A stretch of 37,365 bases of DNA from Thalassotalea sp. 1_MG-2023 (GTDB taxonomy: Bacteria; Pseudomonadota; Gammaproteobacteria; Enterobacterales; Alteromonadaceae), in the NCBI RefSeq assembly GCF_030546745.1, contig NZ_JAUOPD010000031.1, positions 1-37,365 of the forward strand, written 5' to 3'. This document shows positions 1 to 8,683 of the stretch, one piece after another. The notes below the pieces were generated by a model. It was not told the origin of the DNA. It worked only from the letters and a program-made list of their open reading frames with translations, and did no database searches. How positions within the stretch are numbered: position 1 is the first letter of the stretch; each line of letters opens with the position of its first letter. Position numbers and translations under genes: made by a program.

Positions 1-73
1 TGCAAGAATCCAAGTGCCGCGATCAGAAGGCGTTTACCTTGAACAAAACTCAAACAGCAAAGATCAACACGCT

Positions 74-1093
74 CTAGCTACCGCACGATTTACGGACGAT
101 GAGTGTGGTAGGCATTAATACATCTTCTGGCGATTCGCCATTAATTAACGCAATTAAATTATCCACTAACAATTCACCCGCAAGTTTAGTGTCTTGTTTA
201 GCAGTAGTTAATGAAGGAATAGTAAAGCTCGAAATGGCGATATCATCAAAGCCGACTACTGCGACTTGTTCAGGTATTTTATAACCATGCTCTTGCAGTG
301 CACGCATCGCACCAATAGCGATTAAATCGCTAGCCCCAAAAATAGCGTCGAAATCAACGCCACTGTTTATCAACTGACAGGCAGCGTCATACCCTGAATC
401 TTCCACAGATATGGCATCAATTTGACGCTTACTTTCAACGGTTAATTTGTTATCTGTTAATGCTTGACAATAGCCATGGTAACGATTCAAAAATTCAGGA
501 GAATGTGTAGAAGCATCCCCTAGAAAAGCGAACATTTTTTTTCCTTGTTTAATCACATGTTCAGTAACCTGATACCCCCCATGAACATTATCACAGCCAA
601 CAGATAACACCCGTTCATTATCCACTTTTGCCCCCCATCGAACGAAATGGGTATTTTGCTCACTTAATTGGTTTAACTTTTCTTCATAGTCCATAAAATC
701 GCCGTAACCTAATAAAATTAAGCCATCAGCTTTTTTACTGTCTTCATAGTCAGCATGCCAATCATCACTCAGCTGTTGAAAAGACACTAATAAATCATAT
801 CCTTTTTGAGCGCATGCACGGGTTATACTGCCTAACATGGATAAAAAAAACGGGTTAATTAACGAGTCATCGTTAGTAGGATCTTCAAATAATAACAAGG
901 CGATCGTATTACTTTGTTGTGTTCGCAAACTACTGGCATGCTTATCAACTTTGTAATTTAACTCTCGAGCAATGGCTTGCACTTTTTGCCGTGTTTCTTC
1001 ATTCACTAAAGGGCTATTGCGCAGCGCACGAGAAACTGTAGATTGTGATACACCCGCACGGTAGGCAATATCAAAAGACGTTGCTTTAGACAT
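74..1093 (-). CDS. LacI/GalR-family transcriptional regulator
   Basis: Cytoplasmic DNA-binding repressor of the LacI type. Residues 1-55 hold the helix-turn-helix (FDIAYRAGVSQSTVSRALR) and the hinge helix region; the rest is the periplasmic-binding-protein-like sensor fold, with typical LacI phrases such as FGASDLIAIGAMRALQEHG and VAVVGFDDI. The length of 339 residues is normal for the family. I chose ATG at 1093; an in-frame TTG lies one codon upstream, and a purine-rich GGGGCC stands before it. It ends 73 bp from the window edge, so its likely sugar-related target genes may lie outside. The next gene on this strand is an unrelated binding protein, so the regulated pathway cannot be named from this window. 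Confidence 0.93.
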   Translation of the reverse strand: MSKATSFDIAYRAGVSQSTVSRALRNSPLVNEETRQKVQAIARELNYKVDKHASSLRTQQSNTIALLLFEDPTNDDSLINPFFLSMLGSITRACAQKGYDLLVSFQQLSDDWHADYEDSKKADGLILLGYGDFMDYEEKLNQLSEQNTHFVRWGAKVDNERVLSVGCDNVHGGYQVTEHVIKQGKKMFAFLGDASTHSPEFLNRYHGYCQALTDNKLTVESKRQIDAISVEDSGYDAACQLINSGVDFDAIFGASDLIAIGAMRALQEHGYKIPEQVAVVGFDDIAISSFTIPSLTTAKQDTKLAGELLVDNLIALINGESPEDVLMPTTLIVRKSCGS

Positions 1094-1166
1094 CAATAGG
1101 CCCCATAAAATAGTTATCGTTAAATAGTACCGCCACTAACGCTCTAAGTACATATATTATATAAAA

Positions 1167-2129
1167 TTAATCTGGCTGAATTACCAATTTTGAATTCAAT
1201 TGCTTAGTTGTTTGAAGCGGAAAACTACTATTGGTTAACTCAACCGTTATACGTTGTTCTAACTTAGCTTGAGACAGTGCTTGTTGATGATTCTTAAAGC
1301 GCGTTAACAACTCTGAAAAACGACCACTTTCAATTAAACCTTCTAAAGCTCGCTGAATTTGGTTAGCTAATTTTATATTGTCTTTTTTGACAAAGAAATA
1401 CATCGCTGATGGGTACTTAAATAATAAATTTTGATCGATATATATGTTGTTTTGATTAAATTTCTCAAATTCTGAATACACTTCCAACACACCACGAAGC
1501 GTATAATCGAACAACCCTAACGCGGTATCTTTATATAACGTTTCATACCATGCAGTTTCTACCACATTAAAACCATTATTTTGCAAAATGGTTGCATCTG
1601 GCCAGCCTCTGCCTTGGGCTAGCCTGAGCTTTTTTAGTTGCATTAAATCATATTTTTTTTGAAAAACAGGTGCATGCTTATTATTAACCACTGCAATTCG
1701 GTAGCCAATCAGGCCTTTCATTAGCGGGATGCGAACAGGTAAAAATTTCGCTTCACGTTCCTTGTTTGTTACGGTCCAAACAACATCAATTAGCTGTTTA
1801 TCTAAACTTTTTAATTGTCGTTGCAATACCATCGGCAATGAAACAGGAACTAAAGAACAAGCAGTGCCTTTTTCTTGATACAACTGACAAATTTCTTTAA
1901 GTAATAAAACAAAATAATCTTTTTGTGGGTCGTTTTCTTCAACGGGTGCATTATAGCGAATAACAATTGGTTGTTCGGCATAACTTTTGGAAGAGTATAA
2001 AAACATCAATACTAACAGCTGATTACAGCACAGCATTAAAATAATTTTCTCAGTTATTAATGGTTTCATCAAGGTAACCATTAATCGAAACGTACCGATG
2101 ATAGACATGTTAACACAAGCGTTTTTCAT
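1167..2129 (-). CDS. Periplasmic solute-binding (SBP_bac_3-like) protein
   Basis: Probable secreted protein with the type 2 periplasmic-binding fold of the amino-acid-binding (SBP_bac_3/HisJ) type, often found as orphan sensors in this group of bacteria. A hydrophobic segment near residues 30-50, ending before SYAEQP, looks like a signal peptide. It is followed by fold phrases such as LLKEICQLYQEKG, DVVWTVTNKEREAKF and a C-terminal ALEGLIESGRFSELL segment typical of these proteins. The start is unsure: ATG at 2129 gives a long N-terminal leader, while ATG at 2069 (MKPLITEKI) would give a more normal signal peptide. No transporter permease or ATPase is adjacent, so a role in transport is not shown. 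Ligand unknown. Confidence 0.75.
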   Translation of the reverse strand: MKNACVNMSIIGTFRLMVTLMKPLITEKIILMLCCNQLLVLMFLYSSKSYAEQPIVIRYNAPVEENDPQKDYFVLLLKEICQLYQEKGTACSLVPVSLPMVLQRQLKSLDKQLIDVVWTVTNKEREAKFLPVRIPLMKGLIGYRIAVVNNKHAPVFQKKYDLMQLKKLRLAQGRGWPDATILQNNGFNVVETAWYETLYKDTALGLFDYTLRGVLEVYSEFEKFNQNNIYIDQNLLFKYPSAMYFFVKKDNIKLANQIQRALEGLIESGRFSELLTRFKNHQQALSQAKLEQRITVELTNSSFPLQTTKQLNSKLVIQPD

Positions 2130-2262
2130 TAAATGTTAACCCTCTATCAGCACCAAAGATAACTCACTATAGCACAAAAAACAGGCTTTATAGTCTAGAT
2201 AGCCTATTACAAAGGCAACATGGACTAAGACAAACCAATACGTGGTCCCTCACCTTCAATAC

Positions 2263-2283
2263 AAATAAGAATTAATATCATTT
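2263..2283. promoter_or_regulatory. Fur box upstream of TonB-dependent receptor
   Basis: This 21-bp site matches the classic Fur consensus (AAATGATAATGATTATCATTT) at 17 positions by eye. It sits inside a larger perfect inverted repeat, CAATACAAAT (2257-2266) and ATTTGTATTG (2280-2289). The right arm overlaps the -35 element of the promoter that follows, so bound Fur-Fe would block polymerase. The match suggests that the operon starting at 2367 is switched on by iron shortage. Confidence 0.75.
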
Positions 2284-2286
2284 GTA

Positions 2287-2314
2287 TTGTCTTTTTTATA
2301 ATGCGCTGTATAAT
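2287..2314 (+). promoter_or_regulatory. Sigma70-type promoter for the receptor operon
   Basis: TTGTCT at 2287-2292 and a perfect TATAAT at 2309-2314 are separated by 16 bp. The start codon at 2367 would give a leader of about 45 nt. The -35 overlaps the Fur-type inverted repeat, which fits repression in iron-replete cells. Confidence 0.6.
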
Positions 2315-2366
2315 CTCGGCCAATAATAATCTCACATAAACTTATTGATACTTTATCAGGGATACC

Positions 2367-4745
2367 ATGAAACCAATATTAAGACTCTCCGCAATAGCTT
2401 TCGCCATGCAGGCAACAGTGTTAAACCTTGCAATGGCAGAGGTTACCCTTTCTCCAGATCTTGAAAATATTGAAAAGCTTGTTGTTACAGCAACGGGCTT
2501 CGAACAAAAGTTAACTCAAGCGCCTGCGAGTATTTCTATCGTTACCGCTGAAGATATTAAATCTCGCTCATTTACTTCTTTATTAGATGTAGTGAAGTAC
2601 CAAGAAGGTATTGATATCGGTACAACGCGCGATAAAACTGGCCAAGGTAGTGTTAGCATGCGTGGTCTTACGGGTGAATATACGCTACTGTTAATTGACG
2701 GTAAGCGCCAAAATAACCATGGTGATATTTACCCTAATAACTTTGGTGGTAACGCGTTTAATCATATTCCCCCTTTAGAAACAATTGAACGAGTGGAAAT
2801 TATACGTGGTCCTGCGTCGACTCTTTATGGCGCTGATGCGCTAGGTGGCGTTATCAACGTAATCACTAAAAAGCACACTGATGACTGGAACGGTGCCATT
2901 ACCTTCGGTCGTAGCTTTCAAACAAACGATGATTTTGGAGATGACATCACCACCGATGTTTCTATTGCCGGCCCAATAATTAAAAATGTATTAAGCGTTG
3001 GTTTTCGAGCAAGTGCTTATGATCAACAAGCTTCATCGCCGCAATTTTCTCCAGCGGTTGATCCAAACGGTGATGTCCATGTGAGATCTTTAGGTTTTGG
3101 CAGTGGTGGTCGAACGGTTGATAACAACAGTGAACATTACGGTTTTAGTATCAATTATACACCTGCCGAAGGCCATGAGTTATCGTTTGATTATGATAAT
3201 TCACACCAAGAATATGACAATACACCTGATTATAATGTGGATACTGATACCATTATTTATCCACTTGGCACAAAAGATAGTATTGAAGCTTTATGGCAAG
3301 ACAGTAAAGGAAGAGTTAACCCAAGAGCTGGTTACGCCGCTGAACAGCAATTTGACCGTCAGTGGTGGTCACTCGCCTACAATGGTGAATTTAGCTTTGG
3401 CGCTGTATCAGCCTCACTTGGCTATGTTGACACACAAAACAATGGTCGTACGTTACCTTTAAGTGTTGCTGAACGTCAATTATTGCAAAAAATGTATGAC
3501 GGTACTGGCGATTATGAAAATATGTCAGAAGATCAGCGCCGTGATCTTGCAGAAGAAACCTTCCTACCTCGTCCTGAGCGTCCGTTAGATAGTAGCCAAT
3601 ATACCTTTGATTTACGTTTTGATGTTCCGATTGATAATGCTGCTGGCGATCATAATTTGGTTTTAGGTTTGCAAGCAATCGACGGCGAGCTGCAAGACGG
3701 TGTATTTGGCTTAGAATCAGGTAATGCTGGTGCAATTCAAGAACAAAAGATGTATTCATTGTTTGCAGAAGACAACTGGATGATCACTGATAGCTTTACC
3801 CTAACCGCGGGTGTGCGTTTTGATGATCATGATGTATTTGGTAATCAAACATCTCCTCGTGCTTATGCGGTCTACAATATTAATGATGATTGGACCATAA
3901 AAGGTGGCGTTAGTACTGGTTATAAAACACCTAAAACAACTGACTTATATGATGGTATTACCGGTTTTGGCGGTCAAGGAACTAGCCCATTTGCTGGCAA
4001 TCCTGAATTAGAACCTGAAACCAGTGTTAACAGTGAAATTGCTTTGTATTGGAGTAAAGATGAACATAATTTCAACATCACCTATTTCGATACTGAGTTT
4101 GAAGATAAAATCGCTAGTGGTGATACCATTCAAAGCTGTGAAGCTACTGCAGGTGTTCGACCTTGTGTAAACTTAGGAGAATACGATCAATTAGGTTATA
4201 CCACTTACAGTCAAAAAATAAATATCGATAAAGTAACTCTTCAAGGTGTAGAAGTTGCTGGCCGTTTTCAAGTGACAACAGACTGGTCTATTTATGCTAA
4301 CTATACGTGGACAGATAGTGAACAGCAAAGTGGCTCAGAAGAAGGATTACCATTAACCAATACCGCCGAGCATATGGGTAATATCAACATTGGTTGGGAT
4401 GCCACTGAAGATTTAAATGTTTATTTACAAAGTGAATATCGTTCTGATCGTTACCGTGGATTTGATTCCATTCACGATCGTGAACTTTACTACAAAAACT
4501 ATTCGTTATTAAACCTAGGCGCCCGTTGGACACTTAACGATAATGTCATGGTAAATTTACGTGTAAATAACTTGCTCGATAGAGACTTTACATCATATTC
4601 AACAAGTTATGATGACTTAAACGGTGATGGAAAGTTCGAGTATTTATCTGGCCGTGGGGTTGTCAGTGAAGTGGTATTCGAAGATGATTATAACGTTAAA
4701 GACAAAGCCCGTAACTTTTGGGCAAGTGTTACCGTTAGCTTTTAA
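2367..4745 (+). CDS. TonB-dependent receptor (CirA/FepA-like)
   Basis: Outer-membrane active transporter of 792 residues, probably for a ferric siderophore or related iron complex. A signal peptide (about 1-24, ending AMAE) precedes a TonB-box-like stretch, EKLVVTATG, near residue 35. The plug domain follows (SRSFTSLLDVVKYQEGIDI, then IERVEIIRGPASTLYGADALGGVINV near 130-165). The 22-strand barrel ends with the usual terminal phenylalanine (ASVTVSF). A DLNGDGKFEY segment near residue 750 resembles a calcium-binding loop. First gene of a Fur-boxed operon with PepSY, DUF2271, DUF4198 and flavodoxin-reductase genes, which supports an iron role. The exact ligand is not shown by the sequence. Confidence 0.93.
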   Translation: MKPILRLSAIAFAMQATVLNLAMAEVTLSPDLENIEKLVVTATGFEQKLTQAPASISIVTAEDIKSRSFTSLLDVVKYQEGIDIGTTRDKTGQGSVSMRGLTGEYTLLLIDGKRQNNHGDIYPNNFGGNAFNHIPPLETIERVEIIRGPASTLYGADALGGVINVITKKHTDDWNGAITFGRSFQTNDDFGDDITTDVSIAGPIIKNVLSVGFRASAYDQQASSPQFSPAVDPNGDVHVRSLGFGSGGRTVDNNSEHYGFSINYTPAEGHELSFDYDNSHQEYDNTPDYNVDTDTIIYPLGTKDSIEALWQDSKGRVNPRAGYAAEQQFDRQWWSLAYNGEFSFGAVSASLGYVDTQNNGRTLPLSVAERQLLQKMYDGTGDYENMSEDQRRDLAEETFLPRPERPLDSSQYTFDLRFDVPIDNAAGDHNLVLGLQAIDGELQDGVFGLESGNAGAIQEQKMYSLFAEDNWMITDSFTLTAGVRFDDHDVFGNQTSPRAYAVYNINDDWTIKGGVSTGYKTPKTTDLYDGITGFGGQGTSPFAGNPELEPETSVNSEIALYWSKDEHNFNITYFDTEFEDKIASGDTIQSCEATAGVRPCVNLGEYDQLGYTTYSQKINIDKVTLQGVEVAGRFQVTTDWSIYANYTWTDSEQQSGSEEGLPLTNTAEHMGNINIGWDATEDLNVYLQSEYRSDRYRGFDSIHDRELYYKNYSLLNLGARWTLNDNVMVNLRVNNLLDRDFTSYSTSYDDLNGDGKFEYLSGRGVVSEVVFEDDYNVKDKARNFWASVTVSF

Positions 4746-4753
4746 TTATCAAC

Positions 4754-4780
4754 AAGGCGGCATCATTAAAGTGCCGCCTT
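4754..4780 (+). terminator. Intra-operon hairpin (attenuator or terminator)
   Basis: AAGGCGGCA (4754-4762) and TGCCGCCTT (4772-4780) form a perfect 9-bp GC-rich stem with a 9-nt loop, followed by ATTTTC. It lies between the receptor stop codon and the PepSY gene, just before its GGAG ribosome site. The weak U-run suggests partial termination, or mRNA-end protection, that would make the receptor more abundant than the downstream genes. Confidence 0.6.
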
Positions 4781-4795
4781 ATTTTCGGAGTAAAA

Positions 4796-5401
4796 ATGCA
4801 AGTAAGTTTTGGATCCATTAGACAGTGGCATTGGGTTAGCTCAGCGTTATGTCTAATTGGCATGTTGGGGTTTGCCATCACAGGTATCACGCTAAACCAT
4901 GCGGCTGATATTACCGTTACTCCGCAAATAACAACTTTAGAGACAAAGTTACCTGACAATTTACTGAAAAAATTAAGAGCGATAGCCAATGAAAATCCAA
5001 CAAGTACACCTCCTAAAGCACTTTCATTTTGGTTAGCACAAACCCACTCTTTGCACCTTTCCAATAAGGCGGTTGCAGAATGGTCAGAAGATGAATTGTA
5101 TATCGTTCATGCAGGTCCGGGTAAAGATACTTGGCTAGCGGTTGATTTTTATAGCAATGAGCTAAGTTATGAAAGTACAGAACGGGGCCTAATCGCCTAC
5201 TTTAATGACTTACATAAAGGTCGTGACACAGGAATCGCGTGGGGTTGGTTTATAGATGCTTTTTCTGTTGCATGTGTCGTGTTTTGCTTTACTGGTTTAC
5301 TGCTACTTTACCGACAAAAAAACCACCGTTGGATGACTTGGCCTGTCACTGTATTAGGGGCAATTATTCCCACTATTTTGTTATTACTTTTTGTTCATTA
5401 A
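4796..5401 (+). CDS. PepSY-associated TM helix protein
   Basis: Inner-membrane protein of 201 residues related to the PepSY-associated TM helix family, members of which sit with siderophore receptors and are thought to help ferric-siderophore reduction. A first helix follows a short RQWHWVSSALCLIGMLGF start. A periplasmic domain of about 110 residues comes next, then two closely spaced helices (FSVACVVFCFTGLLLLY and VTVLGAIIPTILLLLFVH). The HWVSS and LHKGRDTGIAWGWFID segments carry histidines that could bind heme or iron, as in the longer relatives. It is about half the length of a full PepSY reductase such as the one at 11327-12424. A GGAG site precedes the ATG. The next gene follows after 23 bp. 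Confidence 0.82.
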   Translation: MQVSFGSIRQWHWVSSALCLIGMLGFAITGITLNHAADITVTPQITTLETKLPDNLLKKLRAIANENPTSTPPKALSFWLAQTHSLHLSNKAVAEWSEDELYIVHAGPGKDTWLAVDFYSNELSYESTERGLIAYFNDLHKGRDTGIAWGWFIDAFSVACVVFCFTGLLLLYRQKNHRWMTWPVTVLGAIIPTILLLLFVH

Positions 5402-5424
5402 CCATGATTACCAAGGAGAAAACC

Positions 5425-5946
5425 GTGTTTAAAATCATGTGTAAATTACTGGCAATTGCCAGTGTAATCTTCACTACCAGTGTACATGCTCAGTCATTGT
5501 TACAACTAGAGGTCACTATCCCTCGATTACAAGTGGCTGAATATCATAAACCTTATATTGCTGTTTGGTTGGAAGATCAAAAACGTAATACAACACAAAT
5601 AGCCGTTTGGTACGATGTTGAAATGGAAAATGGCAAAGGTGAAGAATGGCTAGCTGATTTACGTCAATGGTGGCGCAGAGGTGGACGAAAACTTGAAATG
5701 CCTATTGATGGCATTACGGGTGCAACTAAAGGGCCGGGAAGTCATAAAATTACCATTGATCTAGCCTCTTTACTTAAAAATCAACGCTCTGGAGATTACA
5801 AAATAAGAGTGGAAGCCTCAAGAGAGGTGGGTGGTAGAGAATTGCTTCAAATACCTATTACATTGCCAATCAAATCAAAAGACTTACCTATTACTGTCAC
5901 GGGTAAGCGAGAATTAGACCAAATTTCATTAACCATCAAAGAATAA
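5425..5946 (+). CDS. DUF2271 domain-containing periplasmic protein
   Basis: Secreted protein of 173 residues of the DUF2271 family, function unknown. A signal peptide (about 1-22, ending SVHAQS) is followed by one beta-rich domain with the family-like phrases PYIAVWLEDQ, LRQWWRRGGR and DGITGATKGPGSH. I chose GTG at 5425 because AAGGAG (5413-5418) stands at proper spacing; reading from farther upstream would overlap the PepSY gene and hide the signal peptide. The conserved DGITGATK stretch resembles the FMN-attachment region (DGISGAT) of FMN-binding domains, which could hint at flavin or thiamine-lipoprotein-type chemistry. That is only a motif similarity. Co-transcribed with its neighbours. 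Confidence 0.85.
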   Translation: MFKIMCKLLAIASVIFTTSVHAQSLLQLEVTIPRLQVAEYHKPYIAVWLEDQKRNTTQIAVWYDVEMENGKGEEWLADLRQWWRRGGRKLEMPIDGITGATKGPGSHKITIDLASLLKNQRSGDYKIRVEASREVGGRELLQIPITLPIKSKDLPITVTGKRELDQISLTIKE

Positions 5947-5971
5947 ACCTTTGTTGCAAGGAGAAAAGCAC

Positions 5972-6805
5972 ATGTTATCAACAAATATAATAAAGTTAGC
6001 TGTAGTCACGCTAACGATGATTACCATTTCTATACCCGCTCATGCTCATAGAGCGTGGATAAAACCAAGCAAAACCGTGCTATCCGGTGAGCAAAACTAC
6101 GTCACTTTTGATGCTGCAGTATCGAATACGCTATTTATCCCTGAACATGTTGCCTTTCGCATGAGTTACCTTTCAGCGACCAGCCCTGATGGTAAAGAAC
6201 TAGCATTTGAAAATGTGGGAAAGGGAAAATACCGCAATACATTTGATTTAAACCTAACTCAAAGCGGTACTTATCGCGTTGGTTCAGCATCTTCTGGTTT
6301 ACGCGCTTCTTGGAAAGATGCCGAAGGTAAACGCAAAAGATGGCCAGGAAGAGGCGGCCCCGCTAAAGGTGAAACATTTGAAACCGCAGTGCCTAAACAA
6401 GCAAACGATCTAAAAGTAACGTACAGTTCATACAGATCAGAAACTTTTGTCACCTTAGGCCAACCTAGCGATGAAATTTTAGCGCCAAGTAATAAAGGGT
6501 TAGAACTTGTACCTGTTACTCATCCAAATGATTTATTCGCGACAGAAAAAGCAACGTTCAAGTTTTATATTGACGGTGAACCAGCAGCAAAAACTAAAAT
6601 TGAAATAACTCGTGGTTCAATGCGTTACAGAAATGCGCCTGAAACCATCAACGTAGAAACAAACGCACAAGGTGAATTTAGCGTAACTTGGCCACACGCC
6701 GGCATGTACTTTTTAGAAGCATCGTATGAAGATGATAAAGCAGAAGCGCCAGCAACAAAACGTACTGGTAGTTATTCAGCAACCTTTGAAGTATTACCTC
6801 TGTAA
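5972..6805 (+). CDS. DUF4198 domain-containing periplasmic protein
   Basis: Secreted protein of 277 residues of the DUF4198 family, seen with metal and TonB-receptor genes. A signal peptide ends at PAHAHR and the mature protein begins with an HRAWI motif, a hallmark of the family. The body contains beta-sandwich repeats (FDAAVSNTLFIPEHVAF; a C-terminal ETNAQGEFSVTWPHAGMYFL segment resembling carboxypeptidase-regulatory or transthyretin-like folds). ATG at 5972 was chosen because AAGGAG lies about 8 nt upstream. Its N-terminal histidine after cleavage could bind metal; this is inference. It sits between DUF2271 and the flavodoxin-reductase protein, with only 3 bp to the latter. Confidence 0.85.
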   Translation: MLSTNIIKLAVVTLTMITISIPAHAHRAWIKPSKTVLSGEQNYVTFDAAVSNTLFIPEHVAFRMSYLSATSPDGKELAFENVGKGKYRNTFDLNLTQSGTYRVGSASSGLRASWKDAEGKRKRWPGRGGPAKGETFETAVPKQANDLKVTYSSYRSETFVTLGQPSDEILAPSNKGLELVPVTHPNDLFATEKATFKFYIDGEPAAKTKIEITRGSMRYRNAPETINVETNAQGEFSVTWPHAGMYFLEASYEDDKAEAPATKRTGSYSATFEVLPL

Positions 6806-6808
6806 GCG

Positions 6809-8080
6809 ATGAGTGAAGAACTACGCATAGTCGTTTCAATGGCACTAGGTATTGCTTGGTGCCTATGGGTTGGTATCAGTTGGTTTCGTCATCGTCCTCG
6901 GTTAGCGATTGCCAACAATCAACCCGTATTCGCCTATGCCAGTCAAACTGGCCATGCAAGGGCCGCCGCCCAAACACATACAAATTCCTATAATAATGCC
7001 TTATTGATCCCGTTAAATAAGCTAACCCCACAACATTATAGCCTTGCAACAGAAATGCATTTTTTTGTTAGTACCTATGGCGAAGGTGAAGCACCAGACA
7101 ATGGTCATGGTTTTATTCAATCGTTGAATTCAATTAATCAAGATATTATCCAATCGTTAAAATTTACTGTTACTGCATTAGGGGATAGCCGCTACCCTGC
7201 TTTTTGCGCATTCGGTAAACAAGTCTATCAGCAGCTCACCCATATTGGTGCTCAGCCGCTATCCGATATTAGATTCATTGACGCCAACGCAAAAAAAACA
7301 GCGGATAAACTACTCGGTTTTACAACAGCAAAGCTAATAAAACGAACACATTTAAATCCTGACAGTGAACACCCTGGCTTATATCAATTGCATTTAGATG
7401 CAAAGAATTTAACGTGGAAACCAGGCGATATTTTAGAAGTATTACCGCCAGAAAAAGGTAAATATGGTGCCCCTCGAAGTTATTCAATCGCCAGTGCGGC
7501 TAGTGATCTTCACAATGATCAATTAACGTTATTGGTACGCCTGCATATTACTCCAGATGGCAACCAAGGCTTAGCATCACGTTTTCTTACCCAAACCTGT
7601 CGTGAAGGAGCCTCACTTACCGTAAAGGTAAGAGCTAACCCAAGTTGCCAATTAACCGAAACTAACACCCCACTATTACTTATTGGCGCTGGCAGTGGTT
7701 TAGCAGGATTACTCGGTCATATAGAACAACGATCACTCACAGCGAATGCAGGCCCTATTTGGCTAATTTACGGCGAACGTGACCCTGAATGTGATCATCA
7801 TTTAGCAACTGATATTGCACATTGGCAACAGCAAAAAGTACTGAGCCGTGTTGACCGGGTATTTTCACGCCAAAACGGCGCTGAAAAATATGTACAAGAT
7901 GTTTTATTAGAACAACCCCAAGCAATAAAAGCATTTCTCAAACAACATGGAGATATCTATGTTTGTGGTAATTTGGCTGGCATGGGAAAAGCTGTACACC
8001 ATGCATTAACTCAAATATTGGGGCAATCCGCACTTGAATCGCTCACAGCTTCTGGGCGCTATCATCGAGATTTATATTAG
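6809..8080 (+). CDS. Membrane-anchored flavodoxin/FNR-type reductase
   Basis: Diflavin reductase of 423 residues, related to sulfite reductase flavoprotein alpha (CysJ) but shorter than its usual 600. One N-terminal helix (about 7-26) anchors it in the inner membrane. A flavodoxin domain follows, with FMN loops ASQTGHA (44-50), STYGEGEAP (89-96) and LGDSRYPAF. Then comes an FAD domain with the RSYS motif (223-226), and an NADP domain with IGAGSGLAGLLG and VCGNLAGMGKAV, ending HRDLY as in CysJ-like proteins. It would pass electrons from NADPH to a membrane partner, most simply the PepSY protein in the same operon. The operon implies reduction of imported ferric complexes; this link is inference. 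Last gene before a strong terminator. Confidence 0.88.
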   Translation: MSEELRIVVSMALGIAWCLWVGISWFRHRPRLAIANNQPVFAYASQTGHARAAAQTHTNSYNNALLIPLNKLTPQHYSLATEMHFFVSTYGEGEAPDNGHGFIQSLNSINQDIIQSLKFTVTALGDSRYPAFCAFGKQVYQQLTHIGAQPLSDIRFIDANAKKTADKLLGFTTAKLIKRTHLNPDSEHPGLYQLHLDAKNLTWKPGDILEVLPPEKGKYGAPRSYSIASAASDLHNDQLTLLVRLHITPDGNQGLASRFLTQTCREGASLTVKVRANPSCQLTETNTPLLLIGAGSGLAGLLGHIEQRSLTANAGPIWLIYGERDPECDHHLATDIAHWQQQKVLSRVDRVFSRQNGAEKYVQDVLLEQPQAIKAFLKQHGDIYVCGNLAGMGKAVHHALTQILGQSALESLTASGRYHRDLY

Positions 8081-8121
8081 ATTGTTTTTTTATGTCAAGG
8101 TTATAAAACCTCACATAAAAA

Positions 8122-8165
8122 AAATGGGTTATCAATAACATTATTTTGTTATTGATAACCCATTT
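8122..8165. terminator. Bidirectional intrinsic terminator
   Basis: A perfect 19-bp stem (8122-8140 and 8147-8165) with a 6-nt loop lies between convergent genes. A-runs before it and T-runs after it (TTTGATCTTTGTTTTTC) make it usable from both strands. Confidence 0.9.
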
Positions 8166-8227
8166 GATCTTTGTTTTTCTTCAGTAATAAGCAACCATCA
8201 GTGATGAGTCAGCTTTTTAGCGAAAAA

Positions 8228-8419
8228 TTAACAGTCTTTATCTTCAGTATCTAATTTATCTTTCGCTTCTTCACAAAGATCTTCTGCTTTATTCTCAGCA
8301 TCGGTCATTGCTTCATCTACAGTTTCACCAGCATCTTCTGCTGGGCCATCTGAACAACCTGCTAGCGCCATCACTAATGTTAATAATGTAATTTTAATAT
8401 AAGTAGAGATGTTTTCCAT
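8228..8419 (-). CDS. Small acidic lipoprotein
   Basis: Predicted lipoprotein of 63 residues. A hydrophobic leader ends in the lipobox LAGC (Cys22); the mature part is very acidic, with DAGETVDEAMTDAENKAEDL and a terminal DKDC that gives a second and a third cysteine (Cys49 and Cys63) which might pair. I recognise no named family beyond the general type of small secreted acidic lipoproteins. AGGAGC lies just upstream of the ATG. It follows the DUF2383-DUF1328 pair on the same strand, separated by a hairpin, so it may be partly independent of them. A role in envelope stress is a guess from that context. Confidence 0.8.
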   Translation of the reverse strand: MENISTYIKITLLTLVMALAGCSDGPAEDAGETVDEAMTDAENKAEDLCEEAKDKLDTEDKDC

Positions 8420-8458
8420 TTAATAGCTCCTTTGCCATAACAATTAAAAATCAGTTTA

Positions 8459-8479
8459 CGCCACCGCTTTACGGTGGCG
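8459..8479 (-). terminator. Hairpin after DUF1328 gene
   Basis: CGCCACCG (8459-8466) and CGGTGGCG (8472-8479) form a perfect 8-bp stem with a 5-nt loop. On the minus strand it is followed by TAAACTGATTTTT, a weak U-run set some bases away. It probably gives partial termination between the DUF1328 gene and the lipoprotein gene. Confidence 0.5.
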
Positions 8480-8484
8480 ATTAG

Positions 8485-8655
8485 TTAAACCTTTGGTTTA
8501 CGAATTATTTGTACAATAAACGACAACACAACAAGCGCGAGAAAGATAAAAAATAATATCTTAGCGATTCCTGCTGCCGCACCTGCAATACCACCAAAAC
8601 CTAACAACGCGGCGATAATTGCCAAAACAAGAAATGTGAGTGACCAACCTAACAT
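8485..8655 (-). CDS. DUF1328 (YtjA-type) small membrane protein
   Basis: A 56-residue inner-membrane protein. The sequence starts [20 protein letters not shown] and continues [20 protein letters not shown], then ends in a short basic tail, IIRKPKV. This matches the DUF1328/YtjA family closely, in both length and the [12 protein letters not shown] motif. An AAGGAGA ribosome site lies 5 nt before the start. Members are often induced by stress or in stationary phase; the function is unknown. It lies 28 bp after the DUF2383 gene, so the two are likely co-transcribed. Confidence 0.93.
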   Translation of the reverse strand: MLGWSLTFLVLAIIAALLGFGGIAGAAAGIAKILFFIFLALVVLSFIVQIIRKPKV

Positions 8656-8683
8656 AGTAATCTCCTTGTAAGTTTACACGGTA

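Noticed and set aside
1-73. Signal-peptide-like reading on the minus strand at the window edge (KRLLIAALGFL)
   Set aside because: Too short to judge, the start would overlap the LacI gene and no ribosome site is seen.
3097-3759. Extra genes in other frames within the TonB receptor gene
   Set aside because: They lie inside a clear 792-residue receptor, have no signal or family pattern, and are out of frame shadows.
4735-5064. Minus-strand frame opposite the PepSY gene
   Set aside because: The plus-strand PepSY gene has a ribosome site, membrane helices and operon context; the opposite frame is a shadow.
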